From Deltaproteobacteria bacterium (GTDB taxonomy: Bacteria > Myxococcota_A > UBA9160 > SMWR01): a stretch of 18,657 nucleotides of DNA. The first letter of the stretch is position 1. The number at the start of each line of letters is the position of its first letter. The translations under genes and the position numbers were made by a program. The stretch spans positions 1 to 18,657 of the forward strand of contig JAFDAW010000062.1 of NCBI GenBank assembly GCA_019313605.1, read 5' to 3'. Below, piece by piece: positions 6,984 through 15,541 of this stretch. The notes beneath the pieces were generated by a model that saw nothing but the letters and a program-made list of their open reading frames with translations, was not told the DNA's origin and ran no database searches.

Positions 6984-7733
6984 TCAGACGGCGTCCAGCA
7001 GACCTTCGATCTCGGACAGATCCTCGATCACGCAATCGGGCGCGGGCCCCTCGTGTGCTCGAAGTGCGGCCTCGCGGTCGGCGATGCGTCGCGTGATCCA
7101 GACGGTGCGGATGCCCAGTGGTGCGGCGCCGCCGATGTCCGCAGAAAGGTTGTCTCCGACGTGAAGTGTCTCTTGGGGCGCGACGCCGAGTTCCGCGAGT
7201 ACCGCTTCGAAGATCTCGGCGCGCGGTTTGCGGATGCCAATTGCGTCGGAAATCACCAGCGCGTCGAGATGGACCCGAAAGCCGCAGTCGTCGAGCAGGC
7301 CCAGCGCCATCGCTGAATGACTGAAATTCGAACAGAGGCCCAAGCGCACCCGGCGCGCGAGATCGCCGAGAATCCGCTCGTGATTCTCGGGAACACTGAC
7401 CTGGCCGCGAATCATTCCCATATGGGTTTCCGTGAGAATTTGCGGAAGCTCCGGTGCGTCGATCCCGAGTCGATCGACCACGGCCTCGAAGCGTTCCAGC
7501 GAGGGCAGCTCGAGCCCGCGCGCGTGGCGGGTTTCGCGAAACGCGCGATCGACCTCGGTCAACGCAGCGATGAAACGCTCGCGGTCGATATCCGAGTAAG
7601 CCGCGACGACTTCGTGCAAAGCGCCGGCCGTCGAGGGAACGCATCGGCCACCGATCTCGATCCGCGGCAGATCGTGCATCGACAGATCGACGAGTGTGTC
7701 GAAGAGATCGAAGACGACGGCTCGGATGGCCAT
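6984..7733 (-). CDS. HAD superfamily hydrolase (subfamily IA type)
   Basis: 249-aa cytoplasmic hydrolase with all four HAD motifs. Motif I is FDLFDTL with nucleophile Asp9; motif II is SN at 135-136 (CSNFS); motif III is Lys169 (RKP); motif IV is GDNLSAD with Asp194 and Asp199. The usual second Asp of DxD in motif I is Phe11. L-2-haloacid dehalogenases also lack it (DxY) and also have Ser-Asn in motif II, so a dehalogenase is possible, although many HAD-IA proteins of unknown role share these features. The ATG at 7733 lies 4 nt past the cyclase stop, and its Shine-Dalgarno AAGTAAGG overlaps that stop, so translation is probably coupled. It is the last gene of the four-gene minus-strand cluster. 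Substrate unknown. Confidence 0.85.
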   Translation of the reverse strand: MAIRAVVFDLFDTLVDLSMHDLPRIEIGGRCVPSTAGALHEVVAAYSDIDRERFIAALTEVDRAFRETRHARGLELPSLERFEAVVDRLGIDAPELPQILTETHMGMIRGQVSVPENHERILGDLARRVRLGLCSNFSHSAMALGLLDDCGFRVHLDALVISDAIGIRKPRAEIFEAVLAELGVAPQETLHVGDNLSADIGGAAPLGIRTVWITRRIADREAALRAHEGPAPDCVIEDLSEIEGLLDAV

Positions 7734-7737
7734 TGCC

Positions 7738-9876
7738 TTACTTCACCTCGAAGCGACTGACAGCGTCCCAATCGGCGCCCGGCGGGTTGTCTCGCATCGC
7801 ACGAGCGCGCGCGAGCAGGCGCTGGACCGACAAATCGTCTGCGCGCTCGCCCGCGAGGTCGTCGAGTAGATGGATCGAGTCATCGAAGCAGCGGTCTCGG
7901 AACAATCCCAAAGCCTCTTCGTAGCGTTGGACGAATCTGTCGACCTCGGGAGTGATCTCACTTGTGCGGCCGAGCAACTCGTAGATTTCGAGCGCGTCGT
8001 ATTTGCCCTTCACTCGCACGACGTCGACGAGGCGCCACCGATAGCCCTGGCCGGCTCGCTCACGGACGGCGGCCGTCACGAGCGCCTCCGTTCCGTAGAT
8101 GCGATTGAGACCTTCGATGCGACTCGCGGTGTTCACGGTATCGCCAACCGCCGCGTAGGAGAGGCGCGAAGGGGCGCCCACGTTCCCCACCACGACAGGT
8201 CCCGTCGCAAGCCCGAAGCGTGTCGGCATTGAGGGGAGTCCGCGTTGGCGCCAATCGAGATTGAGTTCGGCGAGGCGCTCGCAAGAACGCAAAATCGCGT
8301 CAACCGCGTGAAACGCGTGATCGTCGTCGTCCGCGGGAGCGCCCCAGAAGGCCACCACGCCATCACCCGCGATTTCGTTGACGTCTCCATATCCGTCCTC
8401 TTGGATCAACTCGAGCAAGGCCGCGAAGTATTCGGCCAGGTGGAGCGTGAGTTCGGTGGGCGTCATCGCCTCGGCGATGGTCGTAAAGCCGACGACATCG
8501 GTGAACAGGATCGTGATATCGCGCTCACTGCCGCCGATCTTCGCAGCTTCACCGCGACGCAACAGCTCGCGCACGAGCTCCACAGGGACGTATTTCGAAA
8601 ATGCGTCGAGCGCGATCCGCATGCGCTCCTGCTCTGCGGCGAGTTGATCCACCTCGGTCAACGACGACTCGATGGCCGCTGACGGCGTCAGATCGAGCTG
8701 CCCCATACGCTGGCTGTTGCGCACGAGTTCGCCGAGGGGATGGCTGAAGCGGCGCGAAAGTGTCATCGCCATCAGACCCGCGCCAAGCATCGCGAGCAAT
8801 GCGATCGCTCCGAACAGCAACCGCTGCTGCTGAACGATGCCCAGCAGGTCGTCCTCGGGGATCGCGACGAAGATCGTGAAGTTGCGATTGATGCCGAGCT
8901 CAAACGGGCGAAACTGTGCCCAGTAGGTCTCTCCTTCGCTCTCGAAAGAAAAGATGTCAGGGGGACTGGCGCCCAGTTGGAAATAGGCTGCTGCACCATC
9001 GGCGATCGCGGGAACGCCGAGGTCTCCAGCGCGCTTCAGCAGTGCGCGCGAACTGTTGATCGAATCGTCAAACGATGGATCGCTTGGCAGACCGATCACC
9101 CGCCGCTCCTCGTCGATGACGCCCAACAATCCGTGAGGGCTGATATCGATCTGTCGCGTAAAATTCGAGATATCCGTCAGACTCACGTCGAGAGCGAGAA
9201 CGAAGCGCCTCCCGTCGGGAGCCCGCGCGTGAACCGCAGCCGAAATGCCAGGCTCACCGGTCGAAAAGAACGCGTAGGCCTCCGTCCAGTAGACGCGCTC
9301 GGGAAACTCCGCATCCGGTTCCATTCGCTCCGCGTCATCCACCGCAACCTGGTACCACGCGCGGGTTCGCGGGTCGTAGCGCTCGTCCTCTTCCGGTTCG
9401 TCGACGTCCCACTCGCGGATCAGCGTATCTTCGTCGCTCCATTCCTGAAATTCGAGCCGGTCACCCCACGCTTGCGCGTTCACGCGCCGGTTGCGCCAGC
9501 GATCATCGAGCCGGAGCAGCAGAACCCCCCGGCCCTGATCGTCACCGATGTTGAACGAAGAGATGTGGGGAGCTTGATCGAGAACCGGCATGAAGAGCGC
9601 GTTGAGTTTGGCGTTGTCGGTCGGATCGATCAGGCCCGATTCCGCCCAGCGTCGCGACAACAGAAGGATTCGCTGGATCGGGGTGAAGAATCCCGTCAGT
9701 TCCGACTCGGCCCGGCTCATCGCGCGCTCGATCAAGTGGCGCGAAGCGCTGCTCCGAATGCTGTTTGCGGTGTAGATCGTACTCAGCAAGATCGCGCCGC
9801 TCAGCAACGCGATCATGAACAACATGTTTCGAGACAGGCTCTTGCGAATGCTGGTCGTCCGACGCTCGCTAGCCAT
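7738..9876 (-). CDS. Class III adenylate/guanylate cyclase with periplasmic sensor and HAMP domain
   Basis: 712-aa membrane receptor cyclase. Order: TM1 about 18-38; periplasmic sensor about 40-350, Cache-like by architecture and by motifs such as RAWYQVA and VYWTEAY; TM2 about 352-373; HAMP about 374-425; cyclase domain about 450-625; then a helical tail, perhaps TPR-like, to 712. Metal-binding Asp460 (LFTDVVGFT) and Asp505 (AGDG) are present, as are the transition-state residues Asn582 and Arg586 (VNTASR). Base-selecting positions differ from adenylate cyclases: Glu501 replaces Lys and Ala575 replaces Asp/Thr. The product, cAMP or cGMP, therefore cannot be read off. The ATG at 9876 is 7 nt after the stop of the membrane-protein gene, with no strong Shine-Dalgarno, suggesting coupling. 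The likely role is to sense an external small molecule and signal inward. Confidence 0.92.
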   Translation of the reverse strand: MASERRTTSIRKSLSRNMLFMIALLSGAILLSTIYTANSIRSSASRHLIERAMSRAESELTGFFTPIQRILLLSRRWAESGLIDPTDNAKLNALFMPVLDQAPHISSFNIGDDQGRGVLLLRLDDRWRNRRVNAQAWGDRLEFQEWSDEDTLIREWDVDEPEEDERYDPRTRAWYQVAVDDAERMEPDAEFPERVYWTEAYAFFSTGEPGISAAVHARAPDGRRFVLALDVSLTDISNFTRQIDISPHGLLGVIDEERRVIGLPSDPSFDDSINSSRALLKRAGDLGVPAIADGAAAYFQLGASPPDIFSFESEGETYWAQFRPFELGINRNFTIFVAIPEDDLLGIVQQQRLLFGAIALLAMLGAGLMAMTLSRRFSHPLGELVRNSQRMGQLDLTPSAAIESSLTEVDQLAAEQERMRIALDAFSKYVPVELVRELLRRGEAAKIGGSERDITILFTDVVGFTTIAEAMTPTELTLHLAEYFAALLELIQEDGYGDVNEIAGDGVVAFWGAPADDDDHAFHAVDAILRSCERLAELNLDWRQRGLPSMPTRFGLATGPVVVGNVGAPSRLSYAAVGDTVNTASRIEGLNRIYGTEALVTAAVRERAGQGYRWRLVDVVRVKGKYDALEIYELLGRTSEITPEVDRFVQRYEEALGLFRDRCFDDSIHLLDDLAGERADDLSVQRLLARARAMRDNPPGADWDAVSRFEVK

Positions 9877-9883
9877 CGCGCGA

Positions 9884-10411
9884 TCAGTCGCGGCTCGACC
9901 CGAAAGTCGCCCGGATCAAACAGACCAGCGTACCCGCCAGGCCCAGCACACAGGCCCCGGCGCTCGGAATGGCCAGCCAGGCCAGCGATTCCTTGGCAGC
10001 GGAAGTACTGCCGAGTTCCGGCGCCAACAGACCCGCGATCAGCCAATAGGCACCGTAGAAGAGCGCTCCGAAGCCAAGGCCGAACGACGAAAGCCGCGCC
10101 AGAAGACCCGGGGGGCCGAGCAGCGCGAGCAACAGGCTCGCCACGAGAGCGGTCGTTCCCAGCGCGTTGGCGTGGAGGTGAGCGCGCTTGAAATAGCTCC
10201 ACGACTTCTTGACGACAGGCTCGGCCTTCGATGCGTCGCCCGCGTAAACGCTCTCCAGGACAGCCTCCGCGCTGCCCTGAAGATGATCCTTGAGATCGTG
10301 CTCCGCGGCACCAAACGCGATGCCGAGCCCGAAGCCGAACGCGATCGCGGCAAATGCGAGCAGGATTCCCGGTGCCAACGCGCGCAGTCTCTCTCGTGCA
10401 AAGTCACTCAT
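9884..10411 (-). CDS. Four-helix membrane protein with HxH motif, unknown function
   Basis: 175-aa integral membrane protein; I do not recognise a named family. Predicted helices lie at about 12-34, 84-100, 104-130 and 146-167. Between helices 1 and 2 is a soluble, probably periplasmic, loop with acidic and basic residues (about 36-75). Just before helix 2 is AHLHANALG, with His78 and His80; a His-x-His at a membrane face is reminiscent of haem- or metal-binding sites, but no other ligand is obvious. Start ATG at 10411; AAAGG lies close upstream and GGAGA further up. It is 50 nt downstream of the aldolase gene and 7 nt upstream of the cyclase gene, so it is probably co-transcribed and could partner the cyclase sensor. 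Function is not inferable beyond this. Confidence 0.75.
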   Translation of the reverse strand: MSDFARERLRALAPGILLAFAAIAFGFGLGIAFGAAEHDLKDHLQGSAEAVLESVYAGDASKAEPVVKKSWSYFKRAHLHANALGTTALVASLLLALLGPPGLLARLSSFGLGFGALFYGAYWLIAGLLAPELGSTSAAKESLAWLAIPSAGACVLGLAGTLVCLIRATFGSSRD

Positions 10412-10461
10412 GGCCTTTAGTCTCCGCGATGCGATTCACAAGTTCAAGTTTCGGTTTCGCT

Positions 10462-11097
10462 CTAGATGAAATCCGTGATCGACGCGAGCCGCTCGATCCC
10501 GGCTTCGGGGACCAGCGAAACCGTACCGCCAAATTGTTTGACGTAGAGAGTAAGCTTCGCGGTCTCCTCGATCATGCTCGCGCGCGTGGCGGCCTTTCGC
10601 AGGTCGTCGCCGACCGCGATCAATCCGTGGTTCTGGAGGATCGCCCCACGGCTGGTCTGCAGCGCATCGAATACCGCGTCCGCGAGCTCGCTGCTGCCGG
10701 GCATCAACCAGGGCAGCGTCACGGTATCGGCCAGCGCGACGGCATCGGTGTTGATCGGCTCGAAGGTCTGGTTGCAGATCCCGAAAGCCGTCGCGATGGG
10801 AGAGTGGGTGTGGACGGCGCCGGTCGACCCCGGGCGCGCCTCGTAGGCGCGAAAGTGCATCCTGAATTCGATCGAAGGCTTGTTGGAGCCCTCCACGCTG
10901 CTGCCATCGGCGCGAATCCGAACCAGGGAGTTCTCATCGAGCGCCCCCTTGAACAGGCCGCTCGGTGTGATCCAGATCGTCTCGCCGTCGCCCGACAGGC
11001 TGCTGACGTTGCCTCCCGTCGAAGTCAGGTGCCCATCCCGGTAGAGCTCGTTGACGATCTGAACGATTTGTTGGCGCGCCTCTCGATCGCTGGCCAT
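10462..11097 (-). CDS. Class II aldolase family protein (L-fuculose-phosphate aldolase-like)
   Basis: 211-aa zinc-dependent aldolase of the FucA/adducin family, cytoplasmic. Zinc ligands are His96 and His98 (VHTHS) and His157 (QNHG); Glu77 (KPSIEFRMH) is in the position of the catalytic acid of FucA. The N-terminal phosphate-binding motif STGGNVS is at 26-32. FucA splits L-fuculose 1-phosphate into DHAP and lactaldehyde. Relatives act on ribulose or methylthioribulose phosphates, so the substrate is open. The ATG at 11097 has a strong AAGGAGG 5 nt upstream. It is the first gene of the minus-strand cluster aldolase, membrane protein, cyclase, HAD, and diverges from htpG across 135 nt. No fucose or methionine-salvage genes are nearby to settle the pathway. 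Confidence 0.9.
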   Translation of the reverse strand: MASDREARQQIVQIVNELYRDGHLTSTGGNVSSLSGDGETIWITPSGLFKGALDENSLVRIRADGSSVEGSNKPSIEFRMHFRAYEARPGSTGAVHTHSPIATAFGICNQTFEPINTDAVALADTVTLPWLMPGSSELADAVFDALQTSRGAILQNHGLIAVGDDLRKAATRASMIEETAKLTLYVKQFGGTVSLVPEAGIERLASITDFI

Positions 11098-11183
11098 GCT
11101 GCCTCCTTCGTCGAATTCCCTCCCCGGGCCGTGGGGCGCGGTCTATGGTAACCCGGAGCGAAGCGCTGTGAGGGGGCCTTTTC

Positions 11184-11217
11184 GGCGGCCGTGACGTGGT
11201 TATCTTCCCGGGCCGCC
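11184..11217 (+). promoter_or_regulatory. Hairpin just before the htpG ribosome binding site
   Basis: GGCGGCC (11184-11190) and GGCCGCC (11211-11217) form a 7-bp perfect stem with a 20-nt loop. The stem ends directly at the AAAGGAG Shine-Dalgarno of htpG (11218-11224). If it is in the transcript it could affect ribosome access. It does not resemble the HrcA operator (CIRCE), which I looked for and did not find. Confidence 0.3.
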
Positions 11218-11232
11218 AAAGGAGAACCGAAG

Positions 11233-13062
11233 ATGGCTGCCGAGAAATTCGAATTCCAGGCCGAGGTCAAGCAGCTCCTCGATCTGATGATCCACTCCCT
11301 CTACTCGAATCGGGACGTCTTCCTGCGCGAGCTGATTTCGAACGCATCTGACGCGTGCGACCGGCTCCGCTTCGAGGGGCTCACCGATTCCGAGCTGCTG
11401 CCCGAAGAACCCTTCGCGGTGAACATCCACGTCGATCCGGAAGCGCGCGTGCTCAGCGTATCCGACAACGGCATCGGGATGAGCCGCGAAGAGGTCGCCC
11501 AAAACATCGGCACGATCGCCAAATCCGGAACTTCCGAATTTCTGAGCAGCCTGAGCAAGAGCGCCGACCCGGCGATCTCGCCCGAGCTGATCGGCCAATT
11601 CGGCGTGGGCTTCTACGCGAGCTTCATGGTCGCGGAGGAAGTCAGCGTCATCACCCGCAATCGGGACGCCGCGGGAACGACGATTTCATTGAAGCTCAAG
11701 GCCGCCGAAGGCGATGAGGCGATCGCCAACTACACCGACGAGTGGTTGCTGCGACAGATCGTCAAGCGCTTCTCGGATTTCGTCGCCTACCCGATCCACC
11801 TGAAGATCGAGGGCGCCGATCCGCCCAGCTCGACCGAGCCCCTCAACTCGATGAAGGCGATCTGGCGGCGCCCCGACGAAGAAGTCGGTGAAGAAGAGTA
11901 CGCGGAGTTCTACAAGCACATCGCCCACGACTGGAACGAACCCCTGTTGCATTTTGCGACCAAAATCGAGGGCAACTTCGAAGCCCGTGCCCTGCTCTAT
12001 CTGCCGTCGCTCGCGCCATTCGACCTCTACCACCGCGAGATGGCCCATCGGGGCATCCAGCTCTACGTCAAGCGCGTCTTCATCATGGACGAGTGCCGCG
12101 AATTGATGCCCGAGTACCTCCGCTTCGCAAAGGGCGTGGTGGACGCCGAAGATCTCTCGCTGAACGTCTCGAGAGAGATGCTCCAACAGAGCGCGCAGAT
12201 CGAGGTGATCCGCAAACACCTCGTCAAGAAGACGCTCGACGCGCTGAAGGAGTTGAAGGAGAGCGACCGCGAGAAATACCAGAGCTTCTGGACCCAATTC
12301 GGACCCGTGATCAAGGAGGGCCTGCTCGATCTCTCCCAGAAGCGGGAGCGCATCCTGGAGCTGGTGCTATGCGAATCGACCGCTGCGAAAACCGGCTCCA
12401 CGTCGCTCGCAGAAGCCGTCGCGCGCATGCCCGAGGACCAGGAAGTCATCTACTACCTCACCGGCCCATCGCGCGAGCATCTCGTCAACTCGCCCCACGT
12501 CGAAGCGTTCGTGGACCGGAACATCGAGGTGCTGCTCTTCACCGATCACGTCGATGAGATCTGGCTCGAGCAGAATCCGCCCGAATTTTCGGGAAAGAAA
12601 TTCCAGTCGGTTCTCAAGGGCGAGATCGACCTCGACAGCGCGGCCGACAAAGAACGCGACGACGCGAAGCGCGAACAAGACGCCGAGGAGTTCAAGCAGC
12701 TGCTGGATGCGCTGCGCGCGGGCGTCCAGGATCACGTGAAGGAAGTGCGCGTGTCGAACCGCCTGACGTCGTCGCCCGCGTGTCTGGTCGTCGACGAGGG
12801 CGATCTATCGCCCCAGATCAGCGAATTGCTTCGCCGGTCGGGACAGAACGTCCCGGACGTGAAGCCGATCCTCGAAATCAACCCCACGCACCCGTTGCTC
12901 GCGAAACTCAAGGCCGTCTGTGATGCGGACGCCAAGGATCCGCGGCTCGCCGATTACGCGACGCTCCTCTTCGGCCAGGCGATGCTCGCCGAAGGCGGCC
13001 AACTCGAAGACCCGGCGGCGTTCAGCCGCCGGATCGCCGAGTTGATGCTCGAGACACTCTGA
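11233..13062 (+). CDS. htpG: Molecular chaperone HtpG (bacterial Hsp90)
   Basis: 609-aa ATP-dependent chaperone that remodels client proteins in the cytoplasm, acting as a homodimer. N-terminal GHKL ATPase: catalytic Glu33 and Asn37 (RELISNASD), DNGIGM at 78-83, and the lid/G2 motif GQFGVGF at 121-127. The middle domain contains the conserved LYVKRVFIMD and LNVSREMLQQ segments. The C-terminal dimerisation domain ends at ...RRIAELMLETL. Length and order match a complete HtpG. The ATG at 11233 follows AAGGAG at 9 nt and gives the usual N-terminus (MAAEKFEFQAE); an upstream ATG at 11191 would add 14 residues and has no support. It is monocistronic on the plus strand. Heat-shock control is expected for the family but no operator is visible. 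Confidence 0.98.
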   Translation: MAAEKFEFQAEVKQLLDLMIHSLYSNRDVFLRELISNASDACDRLRFEGLTDSELLPEEPFAVNIHVDPEARVLSVSDNGIGMSREEVAQNIGTIAKSGTSEFLSSLSKSADPAISPELIGQFGVGFYASFMVAEEVSVITRNRDAAGTTISLKLKAAEGDEAIANYTDEWLLRQIVKRFSDFVAYPIHLKIEGADPPSSTEPLNSMKAIWRRPDEEVGEEEYAEFYKHIAHDWNEPLLHFATKIEGNFEARALLYLPSLAPFDLYHREMAHRGIQLYVKRVFIMDECRELMPEYLRFAKGVVDAEDLSLNVSREMLQQSAQIEVIRKHLVKKTLDALKELKESDREKYQSFWTQFGPVIKEGLLDLSQKRERILELVLCESTAAKTGSTSLAEAVARMPEDQEVIYYLTGPSREHLVNSPHVEAFVDRNIEVLLFTDHVDEIWLEQNPPEFSGKKFQSVLKGEIDLDSAADKERDDAKREQDAEEFKQLLDALRAGVQDHVKEVRVSNRLTSSPACLVVDEGDLSPQISELLRRSGQNVPDVKPILEINPTHPLLAKLKAVCDADAKDPRLADYATLLFGQAMLAEGGQLEDPAAFSRRIAELMLETL

Positions 13063-13212
13063 AGCGCCTCACTAGCAGTGATGCTCGAATTGCTTCTGAA
13101 GTGCGGTCGCTCCCGACCAGGCGCGCAGCGCCCTTCCGATCGATCGCGACACGGATGGCTCCTTGATGGCCTCGACGGCTGCCCAAGCACTGCGTAGACG
13201 CGGTAGGCCGGC

Positions 13213-13740
13213 TCAGCGAACTTCGAGCAGGTAGCGGCGCGGGGCGAGGTGGGATGGCTCGGTGGTTTTGATCTCGATCAGATAACGCCCGGGCGATAGC
13301 CAACCGCTCTCGATTTGAACCTGGGCCTTGCCGCGATCGTTTGCGACCGCTGCGTCTGATAATTTCAATTCTCGACTCCCGTCCATCGCGACGATCCGCG
13401 CCGGAAGCGCCTCCGCACTCGGCAAAGCGGCGGGCAGCAGCAGATTCAACGCCAACGGACGTTCAGTCGGCAAATCCTGCACGGTGATCGACATCGTCTC
13501 GCCTGCGGTCAAATCGAAATCGACCCGCCCGACTTCCGGCTTGCTCGGGCTCGCCGGGTGATCGTCCACAGTCTTCACTTTGATCGAAGCCATACCCACC
13601 CAATCGTCGGTTGGGCCCGTCTGTTCGGTCTCCGTCACACTGACGGACCGAATCACGGCGACGACCAACAGTCCTGCGCCGAGCCAAAGAACAACGCGCC
13701 CCAACGTTCGATGCTTCTGTTTGGATTCTTCAGCCGGCAT
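13213..13740 (-). CDS. Membrane-anchored protein with extracytoplasmic beta-rich domain, unknown function
   Basis: 175-aa protein that I do not recognise. After a charged start (MPAEESKQKHRTLGR) one transmembrane helix spans about 15-32. The remaining 140 residues look beta-rich and outside the cytoplasm, ending in GWLSPGRYLIEIKTTEPSHL, a pattern common in carbohydrate-binding or Ig-like domains (GxYxlxI). Such proteins are often anti-sigma-factor-like or envelope-stress partners by topology, but no partner gene is adjacent, so this is not claimed. The ATG at 13740 has no clear Shine-Dalgarno. It is convergent with htpG (150 nt gap) and divergent from the permease gene. The open frame and sensible topology support a real gene. 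Confidence 0.65.
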   Translation of the reverse strand: MPAEESKQKHRTLGRVVLWLGAGLLVVAVIRSVSVTETEQTGPTDDWVGMASIKVKTVDDHPASPSKPEVGRVDFDLTAGETMSITVQDLPTERPLALNLLLPAALPSAEALPARIVAMDGSRELKLSDAAVANDRGKAQVQIESGWLSPGRYLIEIKTTEPSHLAPRRYLLEVR

Positions 13741-13842
13741 ACCGCGAAGAGTCTAGGATCCTTCCCGATCTGACGCATAGTCCGAGTGACGCCCGCGATG
13801 CAGCTCGTGAGTGCGATCCAAAGCGGGGCTGCGACAAAAGGA

Positions 13843-13848
13843 TATACT
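13843..13848 (+). promoter_or_regulatory. Possible -10 box of the permease gene
   Basis: TATACT (5/6 match to TATAAT) lies 39 nt before the chosen GTG start. No good -35 hexamer is found at 16-18 nt spacing. It supports the GTG at 13888 over the ATG at 13786, which would lie upstream of the transcript. Confidence 0.3.
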
Positions 13849-13887
13849 GAGCCCTTCCGACCGGGGGGAACGCCTTCGGAGCCCGCC

Positions 13888-15317
13888 GTGAAGCAGCTGT
13901 CTGCTGATTCCAGTAACGAGCTGATCCGCCAGGAGAGTCTTTTCGGGCGCCTTCCGCTGCTGCCGAGCGAACGCGAATATGGAACGCTCGGCGCCCACAA
14001 CACTTGTTTCGCGTACGCGGTCGCCACCTGGTGCTTTCTCACTGGGAGCTATGTGGCAGACCTCGTCGGTGCGGTACAGGGCGTCGTATGCCTGATTGCG
14101 GGAAGCCTGATCGGAATCTTCCTCACCTCCATGTCGATCACACTTGGCTGCCAACGCTACGGCCTCGAGCAGATCGACTTTTGCAAGCCGGCCTTCGGGC
14201 AGCGCGGTTCACGAGTGATCCTCCTCTTCTTCCTGATCAACATGCTCGGCTGGAACGGACTCATCCTCACGCTGTTCGGCAACGGTATCCGCAACATCAT
14301 CCAGGCATTCGGCTACACCCCCGCGAGCTGGGTCGTGGGCGCGGGTGTAGCGCTCGGCCTCGGGATCTCGTACGCGATCGTCACCCGGGGTGTTCACTGG
14401 CTCAATGTTTCAAACTCGATCATCACACCGGGGCTCAGCGCCCTGATCGCATTCATGATCTACATGCTCATCAGCAAACACGGCTGGCAGGAGATCGCGG
14501 CCGCCAAGCCCCTCGATCCATTTCCGAATCCCTTCGTCAATTACATGATCGCCGTCGAGATCGGGATTGCCGGAGGCATCGGATGGTGGGGGGGATTGGG
14601 ATTTCTCGCGCGTAACACCCGCAGGCGAAGAAACGCCGTCTATCCGGTGATTTTGCAGATGGGGTTCTCGCAGGCGATCGTCTGTTCGGTCGCGCTCTTC
14701 TCGGCGCTGGTCGTGGGGAGCGGCGATCCCACCGATTGGATGGTGCCCCTTGGCGGACCCATCATGGGCATACTCGCGCTGTGCTTCGTCGCACTCGCGA
14801 ACGTGACCTCCAGTTCCGTCTCGATGTTCGCGAGCGGACTCGCGCTGCGGCACATCAAGGCGTTTCGCCTGCTTCCCTGGTCGCATTTGATGCTGCTCAC
14901 CATCATCCCCTGCCTGCCGTTCGTCATCTGGCCCCAGGAGCTCTACAGCCTGGGCGACGCGTTCCTGACCTACAATTCCTGCTGCGCGGCCAGGCGCTGA
15001 ACTTGTGGGCGATCTTCAGCGACGGCGCCGACGCGGAGTACCACTATTGGCGCGGTTACAACTGGGTGGCGTTGGGGTGCGTGGTGCTGGGGCAGATCAT
15101 CTACTTGATGCTCTACAACCCGCTCACAGCAGAAACCACCGAGATGTTTCGATTTCTTCCAGCCTCGGTGGCCAGCTTCACCGTACCCGCCTTCGCCTAC
15201 GGCGTTGCCACGGTCTTGCTGCGCCGGAGTTCGGACGGCGCACCTCGGCCAACTGGCTCCCCGGTAGATCCCCACGCTTTGGCGCGCCACCGAAAAGTCG
15301 TGGATCCGAATATCTAG
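13888..15317 (+). pseudogene. NCS1-type purine/cytosine permease, broken near the 3' end
   Basis: Inner-membrane transporter of the nucleobase:cation symporter-1 (CodB-like) family, about 470 residues if rejoined. The GTG at 13888 has GGAG 7 nt upstream. The N-terminal frame gives about ten hydrophobic segments, with family-like stretches such as SEREYGTLGAHNTCFAYAV and GGIGWWGGLGFLARN, and then stops at 14998-15000 after LTYNSCCAARR. From about 14973 a second frame carries the natural continuation, FLLRGQALNLWAIFSDGAD, with two more membrane helices, to a TAG at 15315-15317. In relatives about 15-20 residues (a helix with a pattern like GTMLAPxxGIxxxDYF) separate LTYN from FLRGQ; they are absent here. 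The lesion is thus a deletion of some 50 nt that also shifts the frame. The truncated product lacks its last two helices and is unlikely to transport. Confidence 0.78.
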
Positions 15318-15339
15318 GGTAGTCGACCCGAACATCTAG
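15306..15339. repeat. Imperfect 12-bp direct repeat at the permease 3' end
   Basis: CCGAATATCTAG (15306-15317, including the permease stop) recurs as CCGAACATCTAG (15328-15339), with one mismatch. The second copy ends in the CTAG that borders the foldback element, so the pair may mark the insertion site. Confidence 0.6.
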
Positions 15340-15541
15340 CAGGTTGCTGAAATGCTCCGGACCGAGCCCGGCGCGGAGATTCGGGACGAGGCGAGCTGGC
15401 CGAAGGCCAGCGATGCTAGCGACTGCGTCGCCGTCAAGACGCGAAAACGCAGCCATAGCAGCGCTACGGCGAGGTTTCGCAACGCAGAACTCGGCTCGAA
15501 GATCCGTGCCGGGCGACGGGAGAAGTTTTTTCAGCATCCTG
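15340..15541. mobile_element. 202-bp MITE-like foldback element with terminal inverted repeats
   Basis: The ends are inverted repeats: CAGGTTGCTGAAA (15340-15352) and TTTCAGCATCCTG (15529-15541), 12 of 13 matching. CTAG stands directly outside each end (15336-15339 and 15542-15545) and could be a 4-bp target duplication; IS5-family elements use YTAR targets, which CTAG fits. Inside, CCCGGCGCGGA (15368-15378) pairs with TCCGTGCCGGG near 15503-15513 (one mismatch), and a perfect GCTGGCC-GAA-GGCCAGC hairpin stands at 15395-15411. No open frame encodes a transposase, so it is a non-autonomous element. It lies between convergent genes and its folded RNA might end transcription from both sides. Confidence 0.7.

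Noticed and set aside
8740..10191. 483-codon plus-strand frame opposite the cyclase and membrane-protein genes
   Set aside because: Arg-, Gln- and His-rich low-meaning translation antisense to a clear class III cyclase; an antisense artefact.
11098..11232. HrcA/CIRCE operator or heat-shock promoter before htpG
   Set aside because: No TTAGCACTC-N9-GAGTGCTAA-like repeat and no convincing -35/-10 pair found by eye.
13063..13212. Terminator between convergent htpG and the small membrane-protein gene
   Set aside because: Only a 5-bp TCACT/AGTGA stem and a GGCGC/GCGCC stem without T-runs; too weak to call.
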